Origin: Chondrosia reniformis
Taxonomy: Eukaryota; Porifera; Demospongiae; Chondrillida; Chondrillidae
Assembly: GCA_947172415.1 (NCBI GenBank)
Contig: OX359201.1
Span: forward strand, 868,001-932,000
Length of the DNA: 64,000 nt
Direction of reading: 5' to 3'
In this document: in pieces, positions 1 to 13,323 of the stretch
Layout of the letters: each line of letters begins with the position of its first letter
Position numbering within the stretch: position 1 is the first letter of the stretch
The notes under the pieces: generated by a model
Seen by the model: only the letters and a program-made list of their open reading frames with translations
Databases searched by the model: none
Told to the model about the DNA's origin: nothing
Position numbers and translations under genes: made by a program

Positions 1-965
1 AATTGAATATGTCATTGTACTGTACGTATATAGCTGTGTATATGACCACAAGTTTGAAATCATACTCATAGAGATACCGACATGATTGGTACATCAAGGT
101 ATTACAAGTCCTATTTTATAGCTATGTCTATCCATATCTGTGAAGTCTTCTGCAAAGGTTGAGATGTCGACAAAGAGACAGAATAACAAGATACATATTG
201 ATACACATTGGTATAGTTCGATTTCTGATAAATTAATGGGCACACTCGTACATTGGATTCACAAAATATCAAAAAGACAAAGATTCCTGGGGTCACTAAT
301 GAAGGGTGGAATTCCCAGAAATAACGTTGTCTCGCCCAGTAGAGCAGATAAGGAAAGAAAAGACTCCTGTATCTTAAATCCAAAGCTGCAGGTTTAGTCC
401 TTTTTTAGGAATAAAAAAATGGTGTAGCTATTAATTTCTCATTGGTATTTTGGTATTGGCGTTTAGCTAATATAATATATAAACTAGTTTTTAATGTCAG
501 TCCTGGTATTCTCAAGTCTAGTTTATAGCCTTCTAATTATAATGGACACGTGTAGCTATAGCCGTACCTTGCTTTAGCGCTGTATGATACGGTTGGCGGG
601 AAGCCCAGAAGTCTTGTCGTCGTGAAGTGTCTAAGTTGAAGCCTTCGGGGATTAGAAGTAATAAAAGCATACAGGAATACGTTAAAAACTGGTTATTTGA
701 CTTAAAAATATCTACCATGTTAACTATAAAGTTCTAACCACAAAAATGGATATATATAATTAGCTATAGGCTACATGAAATTATTGATATAGGCTACATG
801 AAATTATTGATATAGGCCTATATATGAATTATATATATATTATATATATATGTACTTCGAGTTCTCTGTCCAATAAAGTAACTAAATATACATAATTAGC
901 ACATGCAGTCTACTGATCATGGTGAGCCCATGCAACGTATTTGATGGAAGTCATTGCTCAATTGT
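1..965. other. Intergenic stretch with one dispersed-repeat copy
   Basis: I see no supportable gene here. Positions 262-395 hold a diverged copy of a dispersed repeat found at least four more times in the window (12.8, 22.5, 47.5 and 51.1 kb). The rest is AT-rich, with short duplications such as the repeated 'aggctacatgaaattattg' near 767-805. Short open frames at 140-397 and 533-718 have no splice context or recognisable domain. Confidence 0.6.
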
Positions 966-967
966 GC

Positions 968-1212
968 AGTATATATATAGCCCAATGGTGTTAGTGTATG
1001 GGCACATTCATATACTATATATATAGCCCAATGGTGTTAGTGTATGGGCACATTCATATACTATATATATAGCCCAATGGTGTTAGTGTATGGGCACATT
1101 CATATACTATATATATAGCCCAATGGTGTTAGTGTATGGGCACATTCATATACTATATATATAGCCCAATGGTGTTAGTGTATGGGCACATTCATATACT
1201 ATATATATAGCG
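968..1212. repeat. 46-bp tandem repeat, five copies
   Basis: Nearly identical 46-bp units carry the core 'gcccaatggtgttagtgtat'. The core recurs at about 980, 1026, 1072, 1118 and 1164. The array lies just downstream of the minus-strand gene that ends at 1354. Copy-to-copy identity is very high, which suggests recent expansion. Confidence 0.95.
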
Positions 1213-1353
1213 CTTCACTGGCCACAATGATCCACTTACTTCAAATTTAGTCCAATGTCCAAGTTACAAAAAATAGAATACATACATGACCTATTTAACA
1301 GTTATAATTACAACTAATATAATTGGAAAGCATACAAAATGAAAATGTTTGCA

Positions 1354-4097
<2,744 letters not shown>

Positions 4098-4384
4098 CGA
4101 TATCTGGGCGATGATCTTGGATATATGGAAAGTAGTGATCGATCCTTAATGTACTAAAACTAATTAAATGTCGATTTTATAAACACGATCAAGGGAATAC
4201 ACCTTCTCCTCTGTTTTCTGGTGTCTTGTGGTTTATAAAACCGCAAAGATCACACCACAAACTGAAAGTGATTTGCTTATGGTAAAATCCATTTGCAATC
4301 AGTGTATAAGTGAATTCATATTACTAGCTTTAGTAATCATGCATGCACATTCATATGCATATAATTATAATGTAACAGGGATCT

Positions 4385-4808
4385 GGACAAGCCGGTGCTT
4401 AAGCCAAAAAGTGGATTAAGCACCAGGAGGCAGATAGGAACTGCAAGGTGTTAATTCAAGTCACCTCGATTGCATTTTCCAATAGTACCAGGTTTGCTGG
4501 TGCTTAAGCCAAAAAGTGGATTAAGCACCAGGAGGCAGATGGGAACTGCAAGGTGTTAATTCAAGTCACCTCAATTGCATTTTCCAATAGTACCAGGCTT
4601 GCTGGTGCTTAAATCAAAATGTGGATTAAGCACCAGGAGGCAGATAGGAGCTGCAATGTGTCATTTCAAGTCACCTCGAAGCATTTTCCAATAGTAGAAG
4701 GCTTGCCGGTGCTTAAGCCAAAAAGTGGATTAAGCACCAGGAGGCATATAGGAACTGCAATGTGTCATTTCAAGTCACCTCAATTTCATTTTGCAATAGT
4801 ACAAGCCT
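4385..4808. repeat. 105-bp tandem repeat, four units, each with an internal hairpin
   Basis: Units start near 4394, 4499, 4604 and 4708. Each contains 'ggtgcttaagcc' followed by 'ggattaagcacc', which can pair as a short hairpin, then a shared tail with 'aagtcacctc' and 'cattttccaatagta'. The units differ by point changes, so this array is somewhat older than the 46-bp one. Confidence 0.93.
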
Positions 4809-5079
4809 TACATATTGCTTGCTGCAATCGCAATAATGATGTTGCAATTTAAATGAGTCATGTTTTCTAATGTCAATTGAAAACTGCTATACAGATTTAA
4901 ATCCCTTAGTAAAAGAAAGTTTTGCTATAATATAGACTTATGACAGAAATTAATAAGTAATATAAAGGTAAAGGCCATGTGCTGATCATAATTGCTCACT
5001 TTACATGAGTATAAGTATGATCGATCAGTTTTAGAAATTTTGATGGATCCGGAGTTAACCTAAAATTTGCCCTATCTCC

Positions 5080-5560
5080 TCAATGCATATTAAATTCTGG
5101 TATACAAAGTTAATGTATGGAGAGATCGAGATATAGGGCAAATTTTAAGTTCAAGCAAAATTTCAAAAACTCATTGGACATGCTGTATAGGTGTCTGTGA
5201 ATGCTGACACAAAGTAGTAGCTTCATATCCTAACTTGTGATAGAGTTACAACCATCAATGTACATTAAATTCTGGTACACAAAGTTAATGTATGGAGAGA
5301 GATAAGGCAAATTTTAAGTTCCATCAAAATTTCAAAATCTGATTGATCATGCTTAATATATAGATGTCTGTGAATGCTGACACAAAGTCACAGCTTAATA
5401 TATGTCCATTTGATAGAGTTACAGCCCTCAATGTACATTAAATTCTGGTATACAAAGTTAATGTATGGAGAGAGATAGGGCAAATTTTAAGTTCAATCAA
5501 AATTTCAAAAACTGATTGATCATGCTTAATAGATGTCTGTGAATGCTGACACAAAGTATT
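5080..5560. repeat. 174-bp tandem repeat, three units
   Basis: The phrase 'ttaaattctggta' recurs at about 5090, 5264 and 5438. It is followed each time by 'gttaatgtatggagag', 'ggcaaattttaagtt' and 'tgtctgtgaatgctgacac'. Units are diverged by substitutions and small indels. No coding potential is seen. Confidence 0.9.
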
Positions 5561-5993
5561 CACTTCTGAAAAATTGCAGATTGGCTATATGCACATTTAT
5601 GTAATTATAAGCAGCATCCAATCCCCAATCGGCATCCTTATAAATGTCAGCCTATATCATGAAAATGTTAAATGTTTTATATATATAGGTGGTCGATCGT
5701 GAGTTAAAGATCTTTGTCTGGTACATGTGGCATGTGGTAATGTTGCTCAGTCAGTAGTCATGTGACATGTCCAGTCAGTAATAGTCATGTGACACATGTG
5801 ACAGGCCAGTTAGAAAGCTATGAATATGTACAGTCAAATATTATTATAATTTTACAAAAACCACAAAGTACATCAATATTAATTGTATTTTTTATTATAA
5901 CAATTTATAAACAAATCTTTTGTGAAGCTGCATATAACTTCTCTAGCAGCGTCGCTAAAACAGAAATATTTTTTAAGTTTCATTTTTAATTAA

Positions 5994-8900
5994 TTACAGT
6001 ATTATTTTCGCAGCTAAAGCCTGGTTGTTGTTATGACCATGCTCTTTTAAAACGGTTTTCAATTTCCCCATATTCTTGTCAAAGACATCTTTTGACCACT
6101 GACAAACTATTTGATAGAAATAGTCAGCCTTTTCAGACTTTGTTGCTTTTTGTTGATTCTGCATACTAATCAGCTTTTCATTTTCTTTCTCTTCCAACAG
6201 GCCATTACCAAACATGCTAGCTATTAAATCTCCATCGATCACAATGTCATTTGAAATTCGTAGATCAGCACAAATCTGTCTCTTCTTGATTTCTAAATTC
6301 ATTTAACAAAATATATAGATTATATAGATTAGAATAGAATAGTAATTAATTGGGTCTAATGGCAAGCAGTGTATACCACTCTCCTCACCAAAAGGACCCT
6401 CTGAAGGCTGGCTCGCATCACCTGTGTAAAAAAAACAAATTGAGTTACTTAACTGGGCTTATATCATTTAAACATATTTATACACACAACAGAAAGGCCT
6501 TTATCACAAACTCCAATAACTTGCTTCTTATACCATAAAATTGGACGGCATGATATTTTGAAGAATGTTTAATTGCAATTTTTGGCAGATATTGTTTAGA
6601 ACCACTGTACCTGGCTATGTATACTTCATGCCAAACAACCTCAATCCCCCTATGTAGCAATAGTTCATAGTTCCATACAGTAGACTCTACTTAATTGCAA
6701 AATATTTAAATGTTTGTTAGCATAAAATTCTCGGGAACCAATATATTTTGTATAAGGAAGATCTCCGGATATTTGCATATCAGCTCTAAGGCTTTGCAGT
6801 TAATTTTACAAGAGGAGTCCCATGCACTATATGCATGGTTAGCATATATAATACATCTGCATATAATATATAATACTCTTTAAACAATGAAATATACAAG
6901 GTGCCTATATTATTACACATACACAAATACATACGTACGTATGTTACCGTAGATCTTTTGTACATCTATGTATATCATTATTTACCACTTCCAGTGCTCC
7001 TATCTCCTTCAAGCTCTCTTTTATTTATATTTTGTCTCTTGACATCATCTTCAATTATTCTGCCACCTGTTTCTGATCTGCTACTGTTAGCAGCTGCTAG
7101 TGGCTTTTCTAGAATAATTAAGATTCATGTAACTGCATGTGTGTATTATAGACTATATAAAAAGATTAAGCGCATTTCTCACCTTTTGTTGGCTTGAATT
7201 TTGATGAACATTTCTTCTTGTGGAGCATAATAAGAAGCATAATAAAAAGAAAAATAATAAATGAAACCAAGACCAACAAGAAGGCAGCTAGAAATCCAAT
7301 CTCTTTCGGTGTAAAGGGCTTCCCATATTGCTGCATGTTGGTCACAATAATCAACTGACCAAATGGCTGAAGACTGCCAATCACTGGATCAACCCCTTCA
7401 CATTGATAGTTTCCTGTAATATTAGTGGTTACTTGAAGTCCTCTATTGATTGGCCGGTTTGACACATCCTCGAGTAACCATGGACAGGTTGCAGTGAAAG
7501 TACTACAGCAGACAATTTCTTCTTGTGGTGGTATGTTTAAACACTTTCCTAAAGTAGAATCACTGACTCTACAAACTTGTATTTCTCTTCCAAAGGGAAT
7601 ATTGTCAGTGACACATTTAAAAGAAGCAATGTGGGAGGAGTTCATCTCTATCACACCAGAGGACTGAGACTGAAGGGCATTGTAAGCATTCAATACATCT
7701 GCTGTGAAAAGGAGATAAATTAATGGAGTCTATAACATTTAGAGGATGTAAATAAAATATTGTTAAAATAATTCATTTATACGTACTTTGGATATTCAGC
7801 TGTCTCAATCCACATATAGTATCAATACCATTAGTAGCAGTACATTTTACTACAGTACTAGAACTATACTTATCAAGCAATTGAGTTGAAAATCCCAGTG
7901 TAACTGTCTAGATGTATAAAGAAGATATTTAATTTCAAAAGAAATTGTATATATGTGCTACGTCAAACTAGTACTCTCACCTGGTTGTCCTCGGAATAGG
8001 TGATACAGTCATAGTCATTAAAGTATCCAAGATCCCATGTTATACTCTGTACTGGAGGATATCCAGTAAAATGACAACTGAAGGTGAAGTTGACAGATCC
8101 ATTGAATATGATTAGTTGACCATACAGAGTGTAACAACGTGTCACGATTGATGGAGGAAACTCTGTCTTCTCAGTGAAGTTGAGGGGAATGTGATTTTCT
8201 ACCAAAAGCTGAAAAATGTAGTACAGCTGAAACTGAAACTGACAGACTACACAAGTTCCATTTTGACTAATTTTAAGATTTGTCATCTCAAATGTTTTGC
8301 CATGACTCTTTTCTTCTTTATCAATAAACCAGATGCAAGTTTCAGGTGATATAAACAGTGCATTGAATCCTGAGACGCCAAATGCTTGAGTGGTATAATT
8401 TCTAACTGTCTCATTCGTACAAGACGGGACACCATCTACAAATAATTAGCAAATTGATTCTAGAAAATTACTTAACCTAATGAAGGTTCTTGGATCAAAA
8501 TACTAGAAACCTTATAGTTTCAACCAAGTGTCTAGATAAGTTGGACACAGAGAATCTCTTAACATGTCTGTGGGCAATTAAAATGTCCGTCCAATGTTCA
8601 AGTGAGCCAGACCTTACATCCGCTCTAGGTGACACCCCCAAATAGGTCAATTGCGCATTGAATTCTTAAAAATGATACACAATTAGATAAAAGTGTACTG
8701 GTTACGTGGGCAAAAGAAAATCTCCGTCCATAACTAAATTAAATATCTACGAGCTCCAAATATATTAGCCTCTAATCGTAAATATTATCCGTAATCCACG
8801 TAGACTGGTGCCTCTCCCATTAACATTAAGACCAACGGATCAATGCAATAATAGTAATATGAAGAGACTTAATCATGAAGACTACCTTTTTACGGGCTAG

Positions 8901-9116
8901 AATGTTACGGTGATACTAAATACACGTAAATGGTTGTATCAGAAAGTAACAACCTTCGGGACGTATACGTAGCTCGGACTGTCATTATCCGAATATGAAC
9001 AAACCTGGGTCAATCAAAGCTTCAGTTTTGGGAGAGAAGGTCTGATTTTGCGTACTTTCCGATAACCGGGTTAAAAGACTAAAAATTAAGAGACTCCAAA
9101 CTAGTCTCATTCCCAT
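5994..9116 (-). CDS. Ig-domain membrane receptor with a CARD-like cytoplasmic domain (receptor C)
   Basis: Seven exons: 9116-9005, 8435-7981, 7907-7787, 7698-7183, 7108-6986, 6421-6389 and 6292-5994. Boundaries and phases agree, giving 552 aa. Exon 1 encodes a signal peptide (MGMRLVWSLLIFSLL). Residues about 38-120 form a CUB-like domain with four spaced cysteines ending CVVC. About 121-229 is an Ig-like domain (FSCHFTGYPP, then ITWDL, then VKCTATNG). About 230-355 is a second Ig-like domain ending in NYQCEGVDPV. A strong transmembrane helix at about 370-393 (FLAAFLLVLVSFIIFLFIML) is followed by a polar tail. Residues about 455-550 form a helical CARD-like death fold (KSEKADYFYQIV, KTVLKEHGHNNNQALAAKI). 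Exon 2 fuses two exons that are separate in the three paralogues. By analogy it is an adhesion or immune-type receptor signalling through death-fold contacts; this is inference. Confidence 0.82.
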
Positions 9117-9292
9117 TTCATGCAGGGGACACATTCCTAGCTCTTGATGACGTCAGTTTATACTAGGATGGCCCGCTTAGTTCTTCAACTATGTAAAAGG
9201 TCAAAACGATATATGGAGACCTTATGCAACTAGATAGACCCAGTAAGACTTTAATTATTGATAATTTATTACACTCCATTATATATAGCTAC

Positions 9293-12200
9293 TCATTTAA
9301 CTGTTCTGGACTTTGTTTCTGATTTTTGAACTGCAAAAGAAAACGAAACATATAATAATGTATGATGTATGAATATGTATATAATGTTCATGCTTGTAAT
9401 ACTTTTATATAAATGAATTATGATATTTAATAAAGTTCAATACCAGAAAAGCTGAGATCAAACCAGTATCATGAACATAAATTCTGGTTACTATAATCTA
9501 GTCTTGCAATTGTATTTAACACCATATATGACCTGCTACTGTTCTAAAATGAAAGTTATATACATGTATAATCTATACAGCTACTGTATATAAAGTTAGC
9601 AATTATATTCAGTGTCCTGTACACACTTACTTCCTAGGAGTGAATCAGTCTCCGATGAAGCTTTAGCATCTGTCTCTTTTACCTGAAGCAAACCTACATA
9701 TAACAAAATAACAATAATATATATAGCATTTACTAATAGCAGTGTCTTCCCCAATTTTATTAAACTGGCCACTATATCAAACCTGATATACTATATATAT
9801 ATAAGCACAATCTAACATGACAGTTATGTATTCCCTCATGTATAGGCTTTACAAATACCTTTTGCACTGTTATCCTCACATGGTAGACTCCTGTACTTCC
9901 ATCTGCTGCATGTTATACACAAGCATATTAAAAGTAACATCATTTGCACCAGTATCACTACTCCCATCACCGCTAATCCTATTGCATATCCCACTGGAGT
10001 CTCAGAAGAATGGCCAACCACCATTTTCACCACTAATATTGGTTCCCCAAGAGGTTGGTACTCATTTATCACAGGATCATACACTTCACATTGATAGTAT
10101 CCTCTACTGTCAGTGGTGACTGTACAATAACTACTGAGAGCTGTGCTGGATCCATCCTCTACTGTCCATGGACAAGAAGGATCATAGTATGAACAGCTGC
10201 AACAGGTGTAGTTCCTCTCTGGCTGTCTGTTTAGACACTCTTCAGCTTTTGAGTAATCCACCCTACACACTCTCATTGTCTCCTCGTAAGATAACTTGTT
10301 TGTAGAACAGTTGAAAGAGGAAGAACCAGTGGAGTTCATCTCCACCTCACCAGAAGGTTGAGATTGTAGGGGAAGGTAGAACTGTAAGCTGCTTAGGTAA
10401 CCAACTACAAGACAAATATGTACGTATATACAGATATTTAATACTTTCCATTACACACATATAGCTATAATAATTCAGCTCACATGTATAGTAAAGATGT
10501 CTCATTCCACATATAGTATCAATACCATTAGTAGCAGTACATGTGACTACAGTATCTAAACTGAAGTCCTCCACTAGAGACTCTGACAGACCCAATGTAA
10601 CGGACTACAAAATGATATATAGTGAATATTGTAGTGTTGCAATTGTCTAATGCAAATCTCCCAAATATTCATGTATATACGTGAGATATACATATATATA
10701 TACTCCGTTACCGGGGCAACCGCCTGTGTTTAAATTTCGTAACCGTGATATAACAGGATTTAAGAAGCTATATACTGCATCGGCTTCTTAAATCCTGTTA
10801 TATTCCTGCCCAAATATGGTAAACTAAGACATTTCTTCTTGGGGGGTGGACAATTCTCCTTACATTTAGGACAGTTGGAGTAGTCAGGGCAAGAGTATTC
10901 TATGAAGTCGTCAGCGTTTAAGCAAAACTAACCAGACGCTAGATGAGCCATCCTGAAAGTCCCGCCAAAATAACGATAAGAAGCGATGGAGTATATATCA
11001 CTCATACCACGGTGCTTCGGTGTACATGGATTTTATACATACTCGCTTACGTGCCCTCGTGACTCCTATGTATAAAACCCCCAGTGCCGTGGTATAACTA
11101 ATAGATATATATGTACAAGGCATAATAGCATGATTCAGATTTTATTGTTAACAGATATATTATGTATAATGTTTATGTACTTTGAACAATGAACAGTATG
11201 GAATTATAATACATATCATAAATCACCAATTGTGGCATATGAATATTATATTGTGGTAAAAACCTAATTGTTTAATTCAATAATATAATCTATTAAGTTA
11301 TTTCTGTTGACAAAAAGTTGTTACAATTATATATCTATGTACATACAAAGTCTTCCATTAACTCTCAATTGCATTTAATGACATGCATGAGCTCACTCAC
11401 CTGGTTGTCCTCGGAATAGGTGACACAGTCATAGTCATTAAAGTGTCCAAGATCCCATGTTATACTCTGTACAGGAGGATATCCAGTAAAGTGACAACTG
11501 AAGGTGAAGTTGGCAGATCCATTGAATATGATTGGTTGACCATACAGAGTATAACAAGGTGACAGATCTGATGGAGGAGACTCTGTCTTCTCAGTGAAGT
11601 TGAGGGGAACTATTTAGAGAATAAAATATTAGGGAGGTAGGTGTTTTGTCTATAAATAGGTGGGTGTATACCAGGTGTATTTATATTTCAATATAGTTTG
11701 GGTACGCCCACTTCATGCTTTAAATACTTCTATCTCAAGAGATATTCATTGTACATTAGAACTCCTCTACCTTCGTCTTTCACTACTACGAGGAAGATGT
11801 AGTAAAATTTCTTTATTGCTTCAAGTTGACAGAGAATGCAAGTATTATTGTCAGTTGCTTGAAAGTCCTCAAAGTAGAGAGCTGTCTTGTTGTGATTGTG
11901 TGCTTCATGACTGGTAGACTGTACCATCCAGGTGCACCTCTCTCCTCTACTGTGGAACACTCCACCAAATCCCTCAGCAGCATGGGCCACTGTTATAAAC
12001 TGCAGTGTTGTGAAGTTGGAACATCTAGGAACATCTGAACACACGTGAATAAATATATACTATATTCCTTATTAGGAGATTTGGAGTCAGAGTTAGGTGT
12101 AAGTACATATACAGTATATACAGATTCTAGTGTTTATATATATATCATACAGTTGAAAGTAAGTTCAAATACGTACGTATATACCAGCAAAAACTGTAGA

Positions 12201-12327
12201 CTCTATATAGATCAATGCACATACCTGGTGAGTTGCTGTGGTAAGGGGTTCCCGGATAAAACTCTTGATATTCCGCGACTGATAATAGACACAGCGTCTC
12301 CAAAAGTAAGACTCTCAAAGCGAACAT
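9293..12327 (-). CDS. Ig-domain membrane receptor with a short tail and no death fold (receptor B)
   Basis: Seven exons: 12327-12225, 12034-11771, 11609-11401, 10604-10484, 10404-9859, 9693-9631 and 9330-9293, giving 447 aa. The chosen start gives a clean signal peptide (MFALRVLLLETLCLLSVA); an in-frame ATG 14 codons upstream (12369) is possible. Layout: CUB-like domain (about 35-122), Ig-like 1 (about 123-232), Ig-like 2 (about 233-350, GYYQCEVYDPV), one transmembrane helix (GLAVMGVVILVQMMLLLICL) and about 50 cytoplasmic residues. The tail holds ETDSLL, a match to the acidic dileucine sorting motif [DE]xxxL[LI], and ends SETKSRTVK before a stop. The paralogues continue into a CARD-like or Death domain at this point. 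It could be a decoy or ligand-binding partner for its neighbours. It lies 176 bp upstream of the start of receptor C, in tandem. Confidence 0.82.
10748..10803. repeat. Perfect 21-bp hairpin in a receptor B intron
   Basis: Arms at 10748-10768 and 10783-10803 are perfect reverse complements (atataacaggatttaagaag...), separated by 14 bases. A second, looser inverted repeat follows at about 11008-11096 ('ataccacgg' versus 'ccgtggtat'). Both lie in the intron between 10604 and 11401 and look like small foldback/MITE insertions. Confidence 0.75.
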
Positions 12328-13323
12328 CGGATGGTCCTGCTGAATCGCGATCGTGTTCCACGAATGCACGTTCGATTTCGTGAGAACGATTGCGAAAGGT
12401 GGATCATGTTGATGGGAAATCCCTAATTGTTTCTTAGCTACATGGCCATGGGAATCATTAATTGTCTTTTTCTTGATCTTTCGTTAGCTCATGCTGCATG
12501 TCTGGCCAGTAGCTAGAAAGAGGAGACTCCTGTATCTTCATTCATAGCTCTCTTTTTAGTTCAGAGTATGTAGGCATAGAATGTAGGAAATTGGTATATT
12601 AGACTATATATACATATTGTATATAAGGCTGAGACCTTGAATGCATGCAATGCATGCAACCAGCCATCGGTATTCCTGTATATAAAGTTAACTATATAAA
12701 AACATTCAAAATTGAAGTTAAAAGTAGGAATGGCACAATAACAGTGCATGATTGGCACATCTAGAAAAAAAAAACAAGACAGTGATCATATTCAAGCCAA
12801 GGATTCACAGAAGATCAAGATAAAGAAAAAGATCAAGACTCCCAGGATCACTGATGAAGGGTGGAATTCCCAGAAACAGTTGTCTGGCCCAGTGGAGCAG
12901 AAGAAAAGGAGACACTTGTATCTTCATCCAAAGGTTTAGTTCTCTATAGGCTTTTTAATTAGGCATTAGGCATGTAGGAAAATGGCGTACAAGATTATTC
13001 ATGTACAGTGATCATCTAACCATGCAGAAGTGGCATACTGAAACCTAACTATATATATACACATCACTTCTATGTTTGGCACATCATGGATATATATATA
13101 TAGAACTTTACGGTAGGGATCGATGCACCCAAGCATATATATATAGAAGTGATGTGTATAGTTAAGTCTGCTACCTAATACATATATAGAGAATCAAGTA
13201 CATACTGAAAATAACCCATGCATCATGTACAGTATGTTACATAAAATTTAATTATATACAAAGAGACCAGAAAGTGACTCAATTACAAACATGCAAACGA
13301 GTTTTTACATTCATGTCTGCCAA
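12328..13323. other. Spacer between receptors B and A with repeat insertions
   Basis: No gene is supported. The stretch contains a small repeat remnant at about 12495-12580, a dispersed-repeat copy at about 12795-12955, and flanking text at 12719-13075. The flanking text resembles one arm of the large palindrome at 44.9-45.3 kb ('agtaggaatgg' and 'cagaagt' landmarks in the same order). It presumably also holds the 5' control region of receptor B and the 3' end of receptor A. Confidence 0.6.
12795..12955 (+). repeat. Dispersed repeat copy ('actgatgaagggtgg' family)
   Basis: It shares the ordered landmarks 'aagactcccaggatcac', 'tgatgaagggtggaattccc', 'agaaacagttgtctggccca' and 'ggctttttaat' with copies at 262-395, 22505-22655 (minus), 47535-47720 and 51055-51235. 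One frame reads [16 protein letters not shown] in several copies, but the copies lie in introns or spacers with no shared gene context. It is best read as a non-autonomous repeat. Confidence 0.8.

Larger units (their letters stand above)
4098..5993. other. Intergenic region with two tandem repeats
   Basis: No gene is supported here. The stretch separates the gene ending at 1354 from the receptor cluster starting at 5994. It holds a 105-bp repeat (four units) and a 174-bp repeat (three units), both described separately. The remainder is AT-rich spacer. Confidence 0.7.

Noticed and set aside
4385-5560. Possible CRISPR-like array
   Set aside because: The units are long (105 and 174 bp), contiguous and lack unique spacers, and the context is eukaryotic. 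These are ordinary tandem repeats.
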